Assembly: GCA_020057065.1 (NCBI GenBank) | Contig: JAGVGM010000349.1 | Span: 39,313 to 103,312 of the forward strand | Length of the DNA stretch: 64,000 nucleotides | Origin: Thermodesulfovibrionia bacterium | GTDB lineage: Bacteria; Nitrospirota; Thermodesulfovibrionia; UBA6902 | Direction: 5' to 3' | Made by a program: the position numbers and the translations under genes | The notes under the pieces: model-generated | The model's input: the letters and a program-made list of their open reading frames with translations, nothing else | What the model was told of the DNA's origin: nothing | Databases searched by the model: none | In this document: piece after piece, positions 29,318 through 38,329 of the stretch | Layout of the letters: the number at the start of each line of letters is the position of its first letter | Position numbering within the stretch: position 1 is the stretch's first letter

Positions 29318-30706
29318 ATGCTTGAACATACCCGTCATGACAGCGGCGTAGTCAGCGGCGCAAAGCGGCAGGGATCCGACTATGATCGTTTGCCTCCTCA
29401 GAACATCGAAGCTGAACAGTCTGTTCTCGGAGCAGTTTTGCTTGACAATGAGGCAATCGCCACTGCTATCGAACACCTCACATCAAACGATTTTTACAAA
29501 GATTCCCACAAAAAAATATTCGTTGCAATGCTGGACCTGTATGAAAAGAACGAGCCGATCGACCTGATAACCCTTACCGAACAGTTGAACAGAAAGGAAC
29601 AGCTTGAAGAGATCGGAGGGGCCTCATATCTGAGTTCAATTGTTAATCTGGTGCCTACCTCAGCAAATATCCGCTACCATGCAAAGATAGTAAAAGAAAA
29701 GGCTATCCTCAGAAATCTGATCACAACCGCTACCGAAATTATAACTTCATGTTATGATGCCGAGGGTGATGTCAACGAGCTTTTAGACGGCGCTGAGACA
29801 AAAATATTCAGTATCTCCGAAAAAATGGTAAGGAGTTCATACGTCCATGTAAAAAATGTGATAAAAGACACTATCGAGCTTGTGGACCGGCTCTATAACA
29901 AGAAAGAACTTATAACAGGACTTCCTACGGGTTTCACGGATCTTGATGAGGCGACAACAGGATTTAATAAAGGCGATCTGATAGTGATCGGAGCGAGGCC
30001 GGGTATGGGCAAGACTGCTTTTTGCCTTAACATCGTTACGCATATCGGGCAGGAAGTGAAATCGCCTATTGCGGTTTTCAGCCTTGAAATGACAAAAGAA
30101 CAGATCGTCCTGAGAATGTTATGCTCTGAGGCTGAAGTCGATTCAAAAGCTGTTCGTTCAGGATATCACAGCAAGGAAGATTACAGGAAACTTGTAAATG
30201 CAGCCGGCAGGCTGGCTGACGCCCCTATTTATATTGATGATTCGTTCAATTCAATCCTCGAAATAAGGGCCAAGGCAAGACGTCTGAAGGCAGAACACGG
30301 CTTAGGACTTGTGGTAGTTGATTACCTTCAGCTTATGAGCGGCGTGAACACATTTGCTGCGAGGGAACAGGTAATATCTGATATATCCCGCTCCTTAAAG
30401 GCGCTTGCAAAGGATTTGTCAGTGCCGGTCATTGTCATCAGCCAGCTTAACAGAAGCTGTGAACAGAGAGGGGAAAATAAACGCCCGATAATTGCTGACC
30501 TGAGAGAATCGGGAGCCATTGAGCAGGATGCGGACATAATTTTATTTCTTTACAGAGATGATTATTACAAAACAAAAGATGCCAGGGAAGGCGTGGCCGA
30601 GCTGAACATTGCGAAACAGAGGAACGGCCCTATTAAGACGATTGAACTTGCTTTTATAGATAAGTTTACGAAGTTTAAAAATTTGTCTCATATTGATGGG
30701 TATTAA
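29318..30706 (+). CDS. dnaB: Replicative DNA helicase
   Basis: RLPPQNIEAEQSVLGAVLLD, GARPGMGKTAF, VVDYLQLM. Confidence 0.97.
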   Translation: MLEHTRHDSGVVSGAKRQGSDYDRLPPQNIEAEQSVLGAVLLDNEAIATAIEHLTSNDFYKDSHKKIFVAMLDLYEKNEPIDLITLTEQLNRKEQLEEIGGASYLSSIVNLVPTSANIRYHAKIVKEKAILRNLITTATEIITSCYDAEGDVNELLDGAETKIFSISEKMVRSSYVHVKNVIKDTIELVDRLYNKKELITGLPTGFTDLDEATTGFNKGDLIVIGARPGMGKTAFCLNIVTHIGQEVKSPIAVFSLEMTKEQIVLRMLCSEAEVDSKAVRSGYHSKEDYRKLVNAAGRLADAPIYIDDSFNSILEIRAKARRLKAEHGLGLVVVDYLQLMSGVNTFAAREQVISDISRSLKALAKDLSVPVIVISQLNRSCEQRGENKRPIIADLRESGAIEQDADIILFLYRDDYYKTKDAREGVAELNIAKQRNGPIKTIELAFIDKFTKFKNLSHIDGY

Positions 30707-30745
30707 TGAATTAGTACAAACGCAAAAAGTTTTGTTACAGTTTAT

Positions 30746-30823
30746 AAAATCTCCCCTAACCCCTCTTTGTCAAAGAGGGGGATAAATTCCCCCTTTGAAA
30801 AAGGGGGATGAAGGGGGATTTTG
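30746..30823. repeat. CCCCT-type palindromic repeat (atctcccctaacccctctttg...gaagggggattt)
   Basis: Closely related copy at 47226-47306. Confidence 0.7.
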
Positions 30824-30896
30824 TAACTTTATTTTATTACATTTGTATTAGGAATTAAGGAATTTTTTATTCCATAATTCCTAATAATTATTAATT

Positions 30897-31700
30897 ATGA
30901 AAAGAAAACCGGCAGTAGCAGGTCAGTTTTATCCTTCTTCTCCTTCCAAGCTTACCGAACAGGTCAGGGGATATACCAATAAAGATGCCGTAAAAGAGGA
31001 TGTTATCGGCATTGTTTCTCCCCATGCAGGATTAATGTATTCAGGGGCGGTTGCCGGGGCTGTTTTCTCAAAAATAAAATTCCCTCACACTTTTATTATT
31101 ATTGGCCCCAATCATACAGGTTTAGGCAGTCCTGTTTCCATAATGTTATCAGGTGAGTGGCAGATGCCTACAGGAGAATTAGAGATCAATGAAGATCTCG
31201 CAAGAAAAATAGCAGAGAAGTCTGACATTATCTCGGAAGATACCCTCGCTCACTCAATGGAACACTCACTTGAACTGCAACTGCCGTTCATTCTCTATTA
31301 TTCATCTGATGTCAAAATTGTTCCGATCGTTATGATGGCTGATTCAATTGAGATATGCAGATCGACCGGTGAAGCTATCGCGGACGCCATAAAGGAATCA
31401 GGAGATTCTGTTGCAATCGTTGCAAGTTCTGATATGAGCCATTATGTTACGGATTCCATGGCGCGTAAAAAAGATACTAGAGCCATGGACCGGGTTTTAG
31501 CCCTTGATCCCGAAGGACTTTATAATACCGTCAGAAAAGAGGGGATAAGCATGTGCGGATTTATGCCTGTAACCACTATGCTCTTTGCCGCCCGAAAATT
31601 AGGAGCTAAAGAAGCTGAACTTGTTAAATACATGACTTCCGGAGAAGTAAGCGGAGATTATGACTACGTCGTCGGTTATGCGGGAATGATAGTGAAGTAA
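30897..31700 (+). CDS. MEMO1 family protein (AmmeMemoRadiSam B-like)
   Basis: RKPAVAGQFYPSSP, SPHAGLMYSGAVAG, GPNHTG. Confidence 0.9.
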   Translation: MKRKPAVAGQFYPSSPSKLTEQVRGYTNKDAVKEDVIGIVSPHAGLMYSGAVAGAVFSKIKFPHTFIIIGPNHTGLGSPVSIMLSGEWQMPTGELEINEDLARKIAEKSDIISEDTLAHSMEHSLELQLPFILYYSSDVKIVPIVMMADSIEICRSTGEAIADAIKESGDSVAIVASSDMSHYVTDSMARKKDTRAMDRVLALDPEGLYNTVRKEGISMCGFMPVTTMLFAARKLGAKEAELVKYMTSGEVSGDYDYVVGYAGMIVK

Positions 31701-31826
31701 GCGGGACAGCACCTGATTCACCTGTAACTGAATGGTTGTCTTCTACTTGATGATTATTATACAGTTTTCTAAAGCTATGTTGTATACTTTTTGTATCAAA
31801 GTTTTTCCTTGGGGCAAATATTTTCT

Positions 31827-31910
31827 ATGGTAAGACTGCATCCACATGCGAAAGATCGTCTGATAGAAAGAGGCGCTATTTTTAGATGGAAGGAGGCGTG
31901 TTTTAGATGA
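31827..31910 (+). pseudogene. Truncated DUF4258-like ORF (MVRLHPHAKDRLIERGAIFRWKEACFR)
   Basis: HPHAKDRLIERG matches the start of DUF4258-like proteins, then ends early; ATGA overlap with next gene. Confidence 0.45.
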
Positions 31911-32140
31911 AGTTAACATATGATACAAGATACAATATAGCATACTTAATGCTTCATGAAAAATCGGCAGAAGTTGAGACAATAAAGGTGAGTGATGAAC
32001 TCAATGTTGACATAGCTCCAGATGGCACAATTTATGGCATTGAGCTTTTAAATGCAAACGACCAGTTGTTGAAGGAAGATTTAGGAAAACTGCTTGTTAT
32101 AAATGAGGCAACCGGAAAGAAGGCAGAAGTAAGTTTGTAG
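31907..32140 (+). CDS. DUF2283-like protein, putative antitoxin
   Basis: MKLTYDTRYNIAYLML...VDIAPDGTIYGIELLNAN. Confidence 0.75.
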   Translation: MKLTYDTRYNIAYLMLHEKSAEVETIKVSDELNVDIAPDGTIYGIELLNANDQLLKEDLGKLLVINEATGKKAEVSL

Positions 32141-32226
32141 GATTCGACGGTTAAATTAAGCGGAGCACAGGACATTCGTTCGCCATATTATGCACTGGCG
32201 TTTATTATGAGGTTCCATGCTTTGGC

Positions 32227-32292
32227 GTCATTCCTGCGAAAGCAGGAATCCGGAGAAAAGGAAATTGGATTCCCGTCTGCACGGGAATGACG
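32227..32292. repeat. GTCATTCC...GGAATGAC dispersed repeat
   Basis: gtcattcctgcgaaagcaggaatcc...ggattcccgtctgcacgggaatgac. Confidence 0.7.
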
Positions 32293-32310
32293 TGTAAATA
32301 ATATGTCAGG

Positions 32311-32700
32311 TTACCAGATAGTTTCTACAGCGGTAAAGTTTTGAAGGGTTTCGTCTTTGGTAATTATTGGAAGATTGAGGTGCTTAGCAGTTGCGACAAT
32401 TATTTTATCATGGAGTTCCGGGATGTCTTTTAATGAAACCATTTTCTTGAGGATGGGGTAATCAAGTGCTATGAGCCTGAAATTATCACTATCGTTAATT
32501 TTTTTGAAAAGGGTTTTGAAATCAAATGAGACACGTTTTTTATCAAAGATGCTGAGAGCCTCTGCAATAACGATTGAAGGGACAAAGATTATGTGTTCAC
32601 CATTCTCGCATTTTTCAAAAATCTCCGAGGTTTTTGGACTTATTCGAGGGCTGTTAGTAAACCACCAGAGAAGGGCATGTGTATCCGCAACAAAATTCAT
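32311..32700 (-). CDS. PIN domain toxin (VapC-like)
   Basis: MNFVADTHALLWWF, PELHDKIIVATAKHLNLPIITKDE. Start trimmed from the ORF-track start. Confidence 0.85.
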   Translation of the reverse strand: MNFVADTHALLWWFTNSPRISPKTSEIFEKCENGEHIIFVPSIVIAEALSIFDKKRVSFDFKTLFKKINDSDNFRLIALDYPILKKMVSLKDIPELHDKIIVATAKHLNLPIITKDETLQNFTAVETIW

Positions 32701-32707
32701 AAATATT

Positions 32708-32923
32708 TTATATCCCTGTTTTGCTGTAGAGGGATTTTTTGGCAGAAGCAATATCTTTTTCTGTAATCTCAACGCCCTTGAGAATCCCTTTGAGTTTTAC
32801 AATCTTCTTTTTGGAAGGAGCGAGCTTCTTGAGAACAGTTAATTTCAGTTCCATAACATCTTTTTCGATGGTTTCGATTTTATGGAGGATATCGGCAGTG
32901 TTTTCTGCTACGGCTTGCTTCAT
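32708..32923 (-). CDS. Putative antitoxin partner of the PIN toxin
   Basis: 71-aa ORF immediately upstream of the PIN gene, same strand. Confidence 0.65.
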   Translation of the reverse strand: MKQAVAENTADILHKIETIEKDVMELKLTVLKKLAPSKKKIVKLKGILKGVEITEKDIASAKKSLYSKTGI

Positions 32924-33139
32924 TTTTATTGTCTCCTTGTCAAGAAATTCCTTTATTGAAATTTACCATATGAATAATGTTATGTCAAAAGAGATGATGA
33001 AAGATTCTCGAAGCGAGTCGAAGTTTAGTCGTACCGACCAAAGAATCGCTCCGGCCGGACAATCCGATGTTATGTTGTCATTCCCGTGAAAACAGGGATA
33101 CAGTTTAATGAGATTTATTACAGAGGAGGTTTTTAAGCA

Positions 33140-33382
33140 ATAAAGAAAACTTTGGAATTAACACCTGCCGAGTTGAGAAGAACCGGATGGAAGGTTTTAA
33201 AGGAACATCTTGGAACTGCGGAGGTACTAAGATTTCTCCTGTAATACGAAAAGGGAGAGGGAGATTATACAAAACTCCGGGGGGATCTTTTTAAAGACGA
33301 GACAGTTGAAAGTTTGATAAGCAGGATGAAAAAAGAAGGGAACATAACTAAAGGCTCTCGGCGCTACAGGAAAGTTTCTTAA
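33140..33382 (+). pseudogene. Degraded small protein (antitoxin-like): ATA in place of start and internal TAA at 33242
   Basis: IKKTLELTPAELRRTGWKVLKEHLGTAEVLRFLL*YEKGEGDYTKLRGDLFKDETVESLISRMKKEG..., SD GAGGAGGT upstream. Confidence 0.6.
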
Positions 33383-33482
33383 AAGCTCTTTTATCTTTAT
33401 CTGAAGCCATGTTATACTGCTTTTAACTCATCTTTTGACCCACACGACTTCACGATGAGCCAAAAGTTATATAATAATTGTC

Positions 33483-34406
33483 ATGATGCCGAGAGATTAT
33501 GAAGCTAAAATAATAGCGCTGGTCAAAACAGGAAATTTTCAAGAGGCATTTGAGCTCGTCACCGAGGCGCTCACAATTTATCCCTCGAATCCGTTTTTTC
33601 TCAAAAACGAAATCTTTATACTCTTCAGATTAAACAAGACTGCGCACGCAAGGCAGCGGGCTGAGGAAAAAGTGGATGTCCTGAAAAACGATGCGTTCTT
33701 CCTCCGGACATACCTTTCTATCCTCGAAAAGGAAAAAGCGGTTGAGGACATCGAGCATCTGCTCGAAAAAACCATTTTCCCTTCCGGCGTCTGCAACGAA
33801 GATTTCTGCGTATTTCTCTGCCGGCTTGCAGGCAGGGTCTTCTCAAACCGGAAGGCTGAAGAGATGTTTCAGAGATGTATGCTGCTCTACCCGGAAAGCG
33901 GGGCGCTTAAAGGCTTTCTTAACAAACAGGACGGCGAAGGCATCTTCGAGAAGAATTATAAAAATTATAAAGAGAAATTCAAAGGCAGGAAAACCGTTGA
34001 TGCCATCGCTGAGATAGAGAATATAAAGACATTGCCGGGATATAATGAGGACTTTGACCTCCAGGTCTATCTTGCCGAGCTCTACAAAAAGGCAGGAGAA
34101 TACGGAAAGGCGATAGAGGCTTACCGGCAGATACTTTCTTTCAAAGACAATGAGTTTACCCGCAAGATGCTCGGATATGCCTACTACAAAATGGGTGACA
34201 GTGATAATGCGCTCGTTTATTTGAAGGAAGCATTATTTAAAGACCCGCGCGATCACTTCCTCTATTCAACGATATGCAAAATCTTTGAGACAAAGGCTGA
34301 TTACGCAGGCTTTGAAAAATTGATCAACGAAGTCCTGGGTGTCAACCCGGGCGCAAAGCATCTTTTCGGGCTATTGAGAAGGGCGAAACGCTGGAATATT
34401 GATTGA
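33483..34406 (+). CDS. Tetratricopeptide repeat protein
   Basis: TPR-like repeats (AYYKMGDSDNALVYLKEALFKDP); 22 nt before the helicase gene. Confidence 0.8.
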   Translation: MMPRDYEAKIIALVKTGNFQEAFELVTEALTIYPSNPFFLKNEIFILFRLNKTAHARQRAEEKVDVLKNDAFFLRTYLSILEKEKAVEDIEHLLEKTIFPSGVCNEDFCVFLCRLAGRVFSNRKAEEMFQRCMLLYPESGALKGFLNKQDGEGIFEKNYKNYKEKFKGRKTVDAIAEIENIKTLPGYNEDFDLQVYLAELYKKAGEYGKAIEAYRQILSFKDNEFTRKMLGYAYYKMGDSDNALVYLKEALFKDPRDHFLYSTICKIFETKADYAGFEKLINEVLGVNPGAKHLFGLLRRAKRWNID

Positions 34407-34428
34407 CCCGTAACAGAGGAGTGTTTAA

Positions 34429-36888
34429 ATGAAAAGAACAGGCAAGAACACAAAACTAAAGGCAAAGCCGCTCAGACCAAAAATATCGAGGACCCACAAG
34501 CCGGACAGCCTCGACGTCGGGGAATGGCAAAGACTGCTGAGAAAACAGTTTGGAGAAATGCAAAACTTCAAAATAAAGAACACCGGCGCTCACCCGATCT
34601 TTTCTGAATTCGCCGTTACCAATCCGTCATCCGGCAGGACATATAAGGTCGCTGTCAGGGGATTATTGCCGGGTGAAAATTACTGCTCCTGCCCTGATTA
34701 CAGCATAAACAATCTCGGCACATGCAAGCATATCGAATTCACTCTCTCCAGGTTGATGAAAAGGAGAGGTGCAAGAAAAATTTTCAAGGAAGGTCATATA
34801 CAGCCTTATTCAGAGGTCTATCTGAGCTACGGCATTAAGCGACAGGTCAAGTTTAAAGCCGGAAAAAGTATTCCGCCCGAGCTTGCGCCACTGGTCAAAG
34901 AATATTTTGGACCGGACGACGTTCTCAAGGAAACGCATATTCTCAATTTTCAAAAGTTCCTCGAAAAACTGCCGAAAAATACATCTCATGAAATACGCTG
35001 CTATGACGACGTCCTGTCGTTCATTGCCGAACATCAGGACATTGAACATAGGCAAAAGGTTGTGCAATCCTGTTTGAAGGGCGGCATTCACAGCCCCATG
35101 TTCGAGCATATCCTCAAGACGAAATTATATCCTTATCAGCGTGAAGGCGCCCTCTTTGCCGTCAATGCCGGAAGGTGTCTTATCGGCGACGACATGGGTC
35201 TTGGAAAGACCATCGAGGCGCTTGCGGCAGCCGAGCTTATGGCGAAGATGTTTGATATACGGAAGGTCCTGATCATTTCCCCGACTTCACTCAAGTACCA
35301 GTGGAAAACCGAGATCGAGAAATTTAGCGGAAGACCCGTTGACGTAATCGAAGGGCTGAATCATCAAAGGCGTGTTCTATATGAAAACGATTCATTTTAT
35401 AAACTGCTCAATTATGAGCTGGTGCACAGGGATATCGGCTGCATACAACAGTGGTCTCCGGATTTGATCATCCTCGACGAGGCGCAGAGGATCAAAAACT
35501 GGAAGACGCGCACCGCGCAATATGTAAAAAAACTCGAATCACCATTTGCAATCGTCCTTACCGGGACTCCCATCGAAAACAGGATCGAAGAGCTTCATTC
35601 CATAATGGAGTTTATAGACCGCTATCATCTCGGCCCTCTGTACGGTTTTGTTCATAACCACAGGCTTGCTGATGAGAACGGCAAGGTGGTCGGGTATAAA
35701 AATCTTCAGAATGTAAGAGACTCTCTGAAGAGCGTCATGATACGCCGTAAAAAAGACGAAGTGCTGAAACAATTGCCGGGACGGATAGATAAAAACTTTT
35801 TCGTCCCGATGACCAGGGAGCAGAGAGTCATACACAACGAAAACGATGACATAGTCGCCAGGATCGCTGCAAAGTGGAGACGCTATAAATTTCTGAGCGA
35901 GGCCGACCAGCGACGGCTCCAGATAGCCCTGAACTACATGCGCATGGCTGCGGACAATACGTACCTCGTGGACAAACAGACCGTACACGGCCCCAAGATT
36001 GAGGAGCTTGAGATCCTCCTGAGAGAGATTATTATCGAAGGCGGAGAAAAGGCGGTTATATTCAGCCAGTGGCTCAGGATGACCGAGCTTGTGGAGCGCA
36101 TACTCAAACGGAACAATATCGGTTATGTGCATTTGAACGGCTCGGTGCCTTCAAGACAGAGAAGAGACTTGATGACAAAATTCAGGGAAGACGCCGGCTG
36201 CAAAGTCTTTCTTTCCACTGACGCAGGCGGGGTCGGGCTCAACCTCCAGAGCGGTTCGGTAGTGATAAATATGGACATACCCTGGAACCCTGCCGTTCTC
36301 GAACAGCGGATTGGCCGCGTGCACAGGCTGGGGCAGAATAGAACCGTGCGTGTAATTAATTTTGTTACCTCGTTATCCATTGAAGAAAGGATCCTTGAGC
36401 TTCTGAAATTTAAGAAATCGCTTTTTGCCGGGGCGCTCGATTCGGATGGCGAGGATATAGTAATGGTCGGCGAGTCGCAATTCAAGAGGTTTATGCAGTC
36501 GGTCGGGACGATTATGGAAGACCTTAAGAAACCCGATCCCGTGTATGAGGAACAGGTACGGAAAGAGGCTGAGCTTGACAAAAAGGAGGCTGAAGTTGTG
36601 GAAGCGATGCCTGCAGATAACGAAGTGAAAATTGAGGATGCCCGGTCTGAGGGAAGCCCGCTTGCTGCGCTCAACAGCCTTCTCGTAAGCGGGGCGCGGA
36701 TATTGACGGATATAAGCAGGATGATTTCGCAGCCTGAAAAGCCTGAAGGAAAACTTTCCGACACTTTAATCCATAAGGATGAAAAAACCGGCAGGGCTTA
36801 TCTGAAAATTCCGCTGCCTGAAAAAGACGCACTGCAGAACATAATTTCAGCGTTTGGGAAATTGATGGAGGGGGCAAAAGGGATTTAG
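34429..36888 (+). CDS. SNF2-family helicase with N-terminal SWIM zinc finger
   Basis: CSCPDYSINNLGTCKH SWIM; GDDMGLGKTIEALAA; DEAQ; STDAGGVGLNLQSGSVVINMDIPWNPAVLEQRIGRVHRLGQ. Confidence 0.92.
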   Translation: MKRTGKNTKLKAKPLRPKISRTHKPDSLDVGEWQRLLRKQFGEMQNFKIKNTGAHPIFSEFAVTNPSSGRTYKVAVRGLLPGENYCSCPDYSINNLGTCKHIEFTLSRLMKRRGARKIFKEGHIQPYSEVYLSYGIKRQVKFKAGKSIPPELAPLVKEYFGPDDVLKETHILNFQKFLEKLPKNTSHEIRCYDDVLSFIAEHQDIEHRQKVVQSCLKGGIHSPMFEHILKTKLYPYQREGALFAVNAGRCLIGDDMGLGKTIEALAAAELMAKMFDIRKVLIISPTSLKYQWKTEIEKFSGRPVDVIEGLNHQRRVLYENDSFYKLLNYELVHRDIGCIQQWSPDLIILDEAQRIKNWKTRTAQYVKKLESPFAIVLTGTPIENRIEELHSIMEFIDRYHLGPLYGFVHNHRLADENGKVVGYKNLQNVRDSLKSVMIRRKKDEVLKQLPGRIDKNFFVPMTREQRVIHNENDDIVARIAAKWRRYKFLSEADQRRLQIALNYMRMAADNTYLVDKQTVHGPKIEELEILLREIIIEGGEKAVIFSQWLRMTELVERILKRNNIGYVHLNGSVPSRQRRDLMTKFREDAGCKVFLSTDAGGVGLNLQSGSVVINMDIPWNPAVLEQRIGRVHRLGQNRTVRVINFVTSLSIEERILELLKFKKSLFAGALDSDGEDIVMVGESQFKRFMQSVGTIMEDLKKPDPVYEEQVRKEAELDKKEAEVVEAMPADNEVKIEDARSEGSPLAALNSLLVSGARILTDISRMISQPEKPEGKLSDTLIHKDEKTGRAYLKIPLPEKDALQNIISAFGKLMEGAKGI

Positions 36889-37002
36889 GATTTTGGCGGG
36901 GAATCTAATGTGACTTAGTCACGAAATAAGGGGCACAACTTCACATAATGTTTGCGACGTGATGAAGGATTTTATTAACCGGACAGCGATGTTAATGTGC
37001 TG

Positions 37003-37602
37003 TTATAGCCAGTGGTTCTTCTCGTCATTGTCCACCAAGTTTAATTTTCCCTTTTCTTCCGGTTCGTCTTCTTTGTCTGCGTCATCAATGAAGTCCGAGT
37101 AAAAGTCAGCATAAACGTCTGCTAAATAGTCGTGGAAGCCCCAACCAATTCCACTTGTGTCGCTTACAACTTTACTTGCTCGGTCGGCAAACTTGTCAAG
37201 CATGTTTTCCTTTTTCATTACTGTCAATGCCTGAACATAGGTTTTCTCCAAACTGGAATAATAGTTTTCGTCAATATCACCAAAGTCGTTTGTAAATTTC
37301 ACACCTGTCTCAACGTAAAATAGCATAAGGTCAGCAAGCAAGTCCGCTGAAGCTCCAAGTTTTTTGAAGTCGCTAATTGCTTGTTTGCCGTCTTTGAGTT
37401 TGTAGTTGTAACCACGTCTCGGATAAAATGCTTCAAATACTTTGTCACGATACTTGTTGAAAAGCCCTCTCTCGTTGGGGTTCACGTAAAAGTCGAAAAA
37501 TTCTTTTACTGATTTGTTCTTTTTATACAAGTCAGCTACCAAGTCAACAAGTTTATCCTTGTCGAGTTTTTTAAGTTCTTTTTTTATGTCGGTCAGTCCC
37601 AT
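37003..37602 (-). CDS. DUF6155-like protein
   Basis: MGLTDIKKELKKLDKDKLVDLVADLYKKNKSVKEFFDFYVNP pattern. Confidence 0.65.
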   Translation of the reverse strand: MGLTDIKKELKKLDKDKLVDLVADLYKKNKSVKEFFDFYVNPNERGLFNKYRDKVFEAFYPRRGYNYKLKDGKQAISDFKKLGASADLLADLMLFYVETGVKFTNDFGDIDENYYSSLEKTYVQALTVMKKENMLDKFADRASKVVSDTSGIGWGFHDYLADVYADFYSDFIDDADKEDEPEEKGKLNLVDNDEKNHWL

Positions 37603-37627
37603 TGTTTACGGTCTTTTTACCATTGGC

Positions 37628-37683
37628 TATAACGTTTGAACTGTGCGGTGGCTATTTGCCATCCGCACGAGTGATTTGTTATA
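37628..37683. other. attC-like imperfect hairpin
   Basis: TATAAC...GTTATA ends; GTGCGG-TGGC-[tattt]-GCCA-(T)-CCGCAC with one extrahelical base. Confidence 0.4.
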
Positions 37684-37757
37684 AAATATAACATTCCCTT
37701 AAAATTTATTGCGTACAACTACTTTGAAAAAAGGGGACAGTGCCTTTTTTTGTTTTT

Positions 37758-37823
37758 GTCATGCCCGAAGTCTGTAATCGGGCATCCAGAAGGCTGAACC
37801 GACTTAAGGACTGCCGGAATGAC
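37758..37823. repeat. GTCATGCCCG...GGAATGAC dispersed repeat
   Basis: Same family as 9237 and 14482. Confidence 0.6.
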
Positions 37824-38329
37824 AGACAGACAAATTGAGTTTTTAGACAAGCTCCACATCCTTTATTAATCAATATATTTAAGCTTAGACAGAAAGAAGG
37901 GATGTTTCCCAATCTCTACTTGTTACCTCCAATATTTATCCCTCATATTTATGTCCATGGAGTTTCAATAAGAGCTTTCCTGTTTTTTACTAATGGATCG
38001 GATAAGGTTTAATGCCATGCTGTCGTTACCAACCAATCCTCCCCAATAAAAGCAAATCGAACTGTTACATGAGCCTCCATGTGAATGAATATACACATGA
38101 AAAGGGATTTTAGGCAATACCACACCCTTGCCCTTCACCGGGAAGGAGATGTGCAGGAGAGCCGATGGAATGCGTTAAAGAAATCTTTGTTTTACAAAAT
38201 CTCCCCTAACCCCTGCTTAAGGCACCTACAGTTGGTCTTTTCCAAAGAGGAGGATTTAACAACCGCACTATGCAAACCTGCTTAATTTGAAGTAGAATAA
38301 TTGAAAAAACAAAACCCTCTTCAACCATT

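Noticed and set aside
38085-38285. 66-aa ORF upstream of the BrxC-PglZ-like gene
   Set aside because: Overlaps a decayed CCCCT-type repeat; no convincing family signal.
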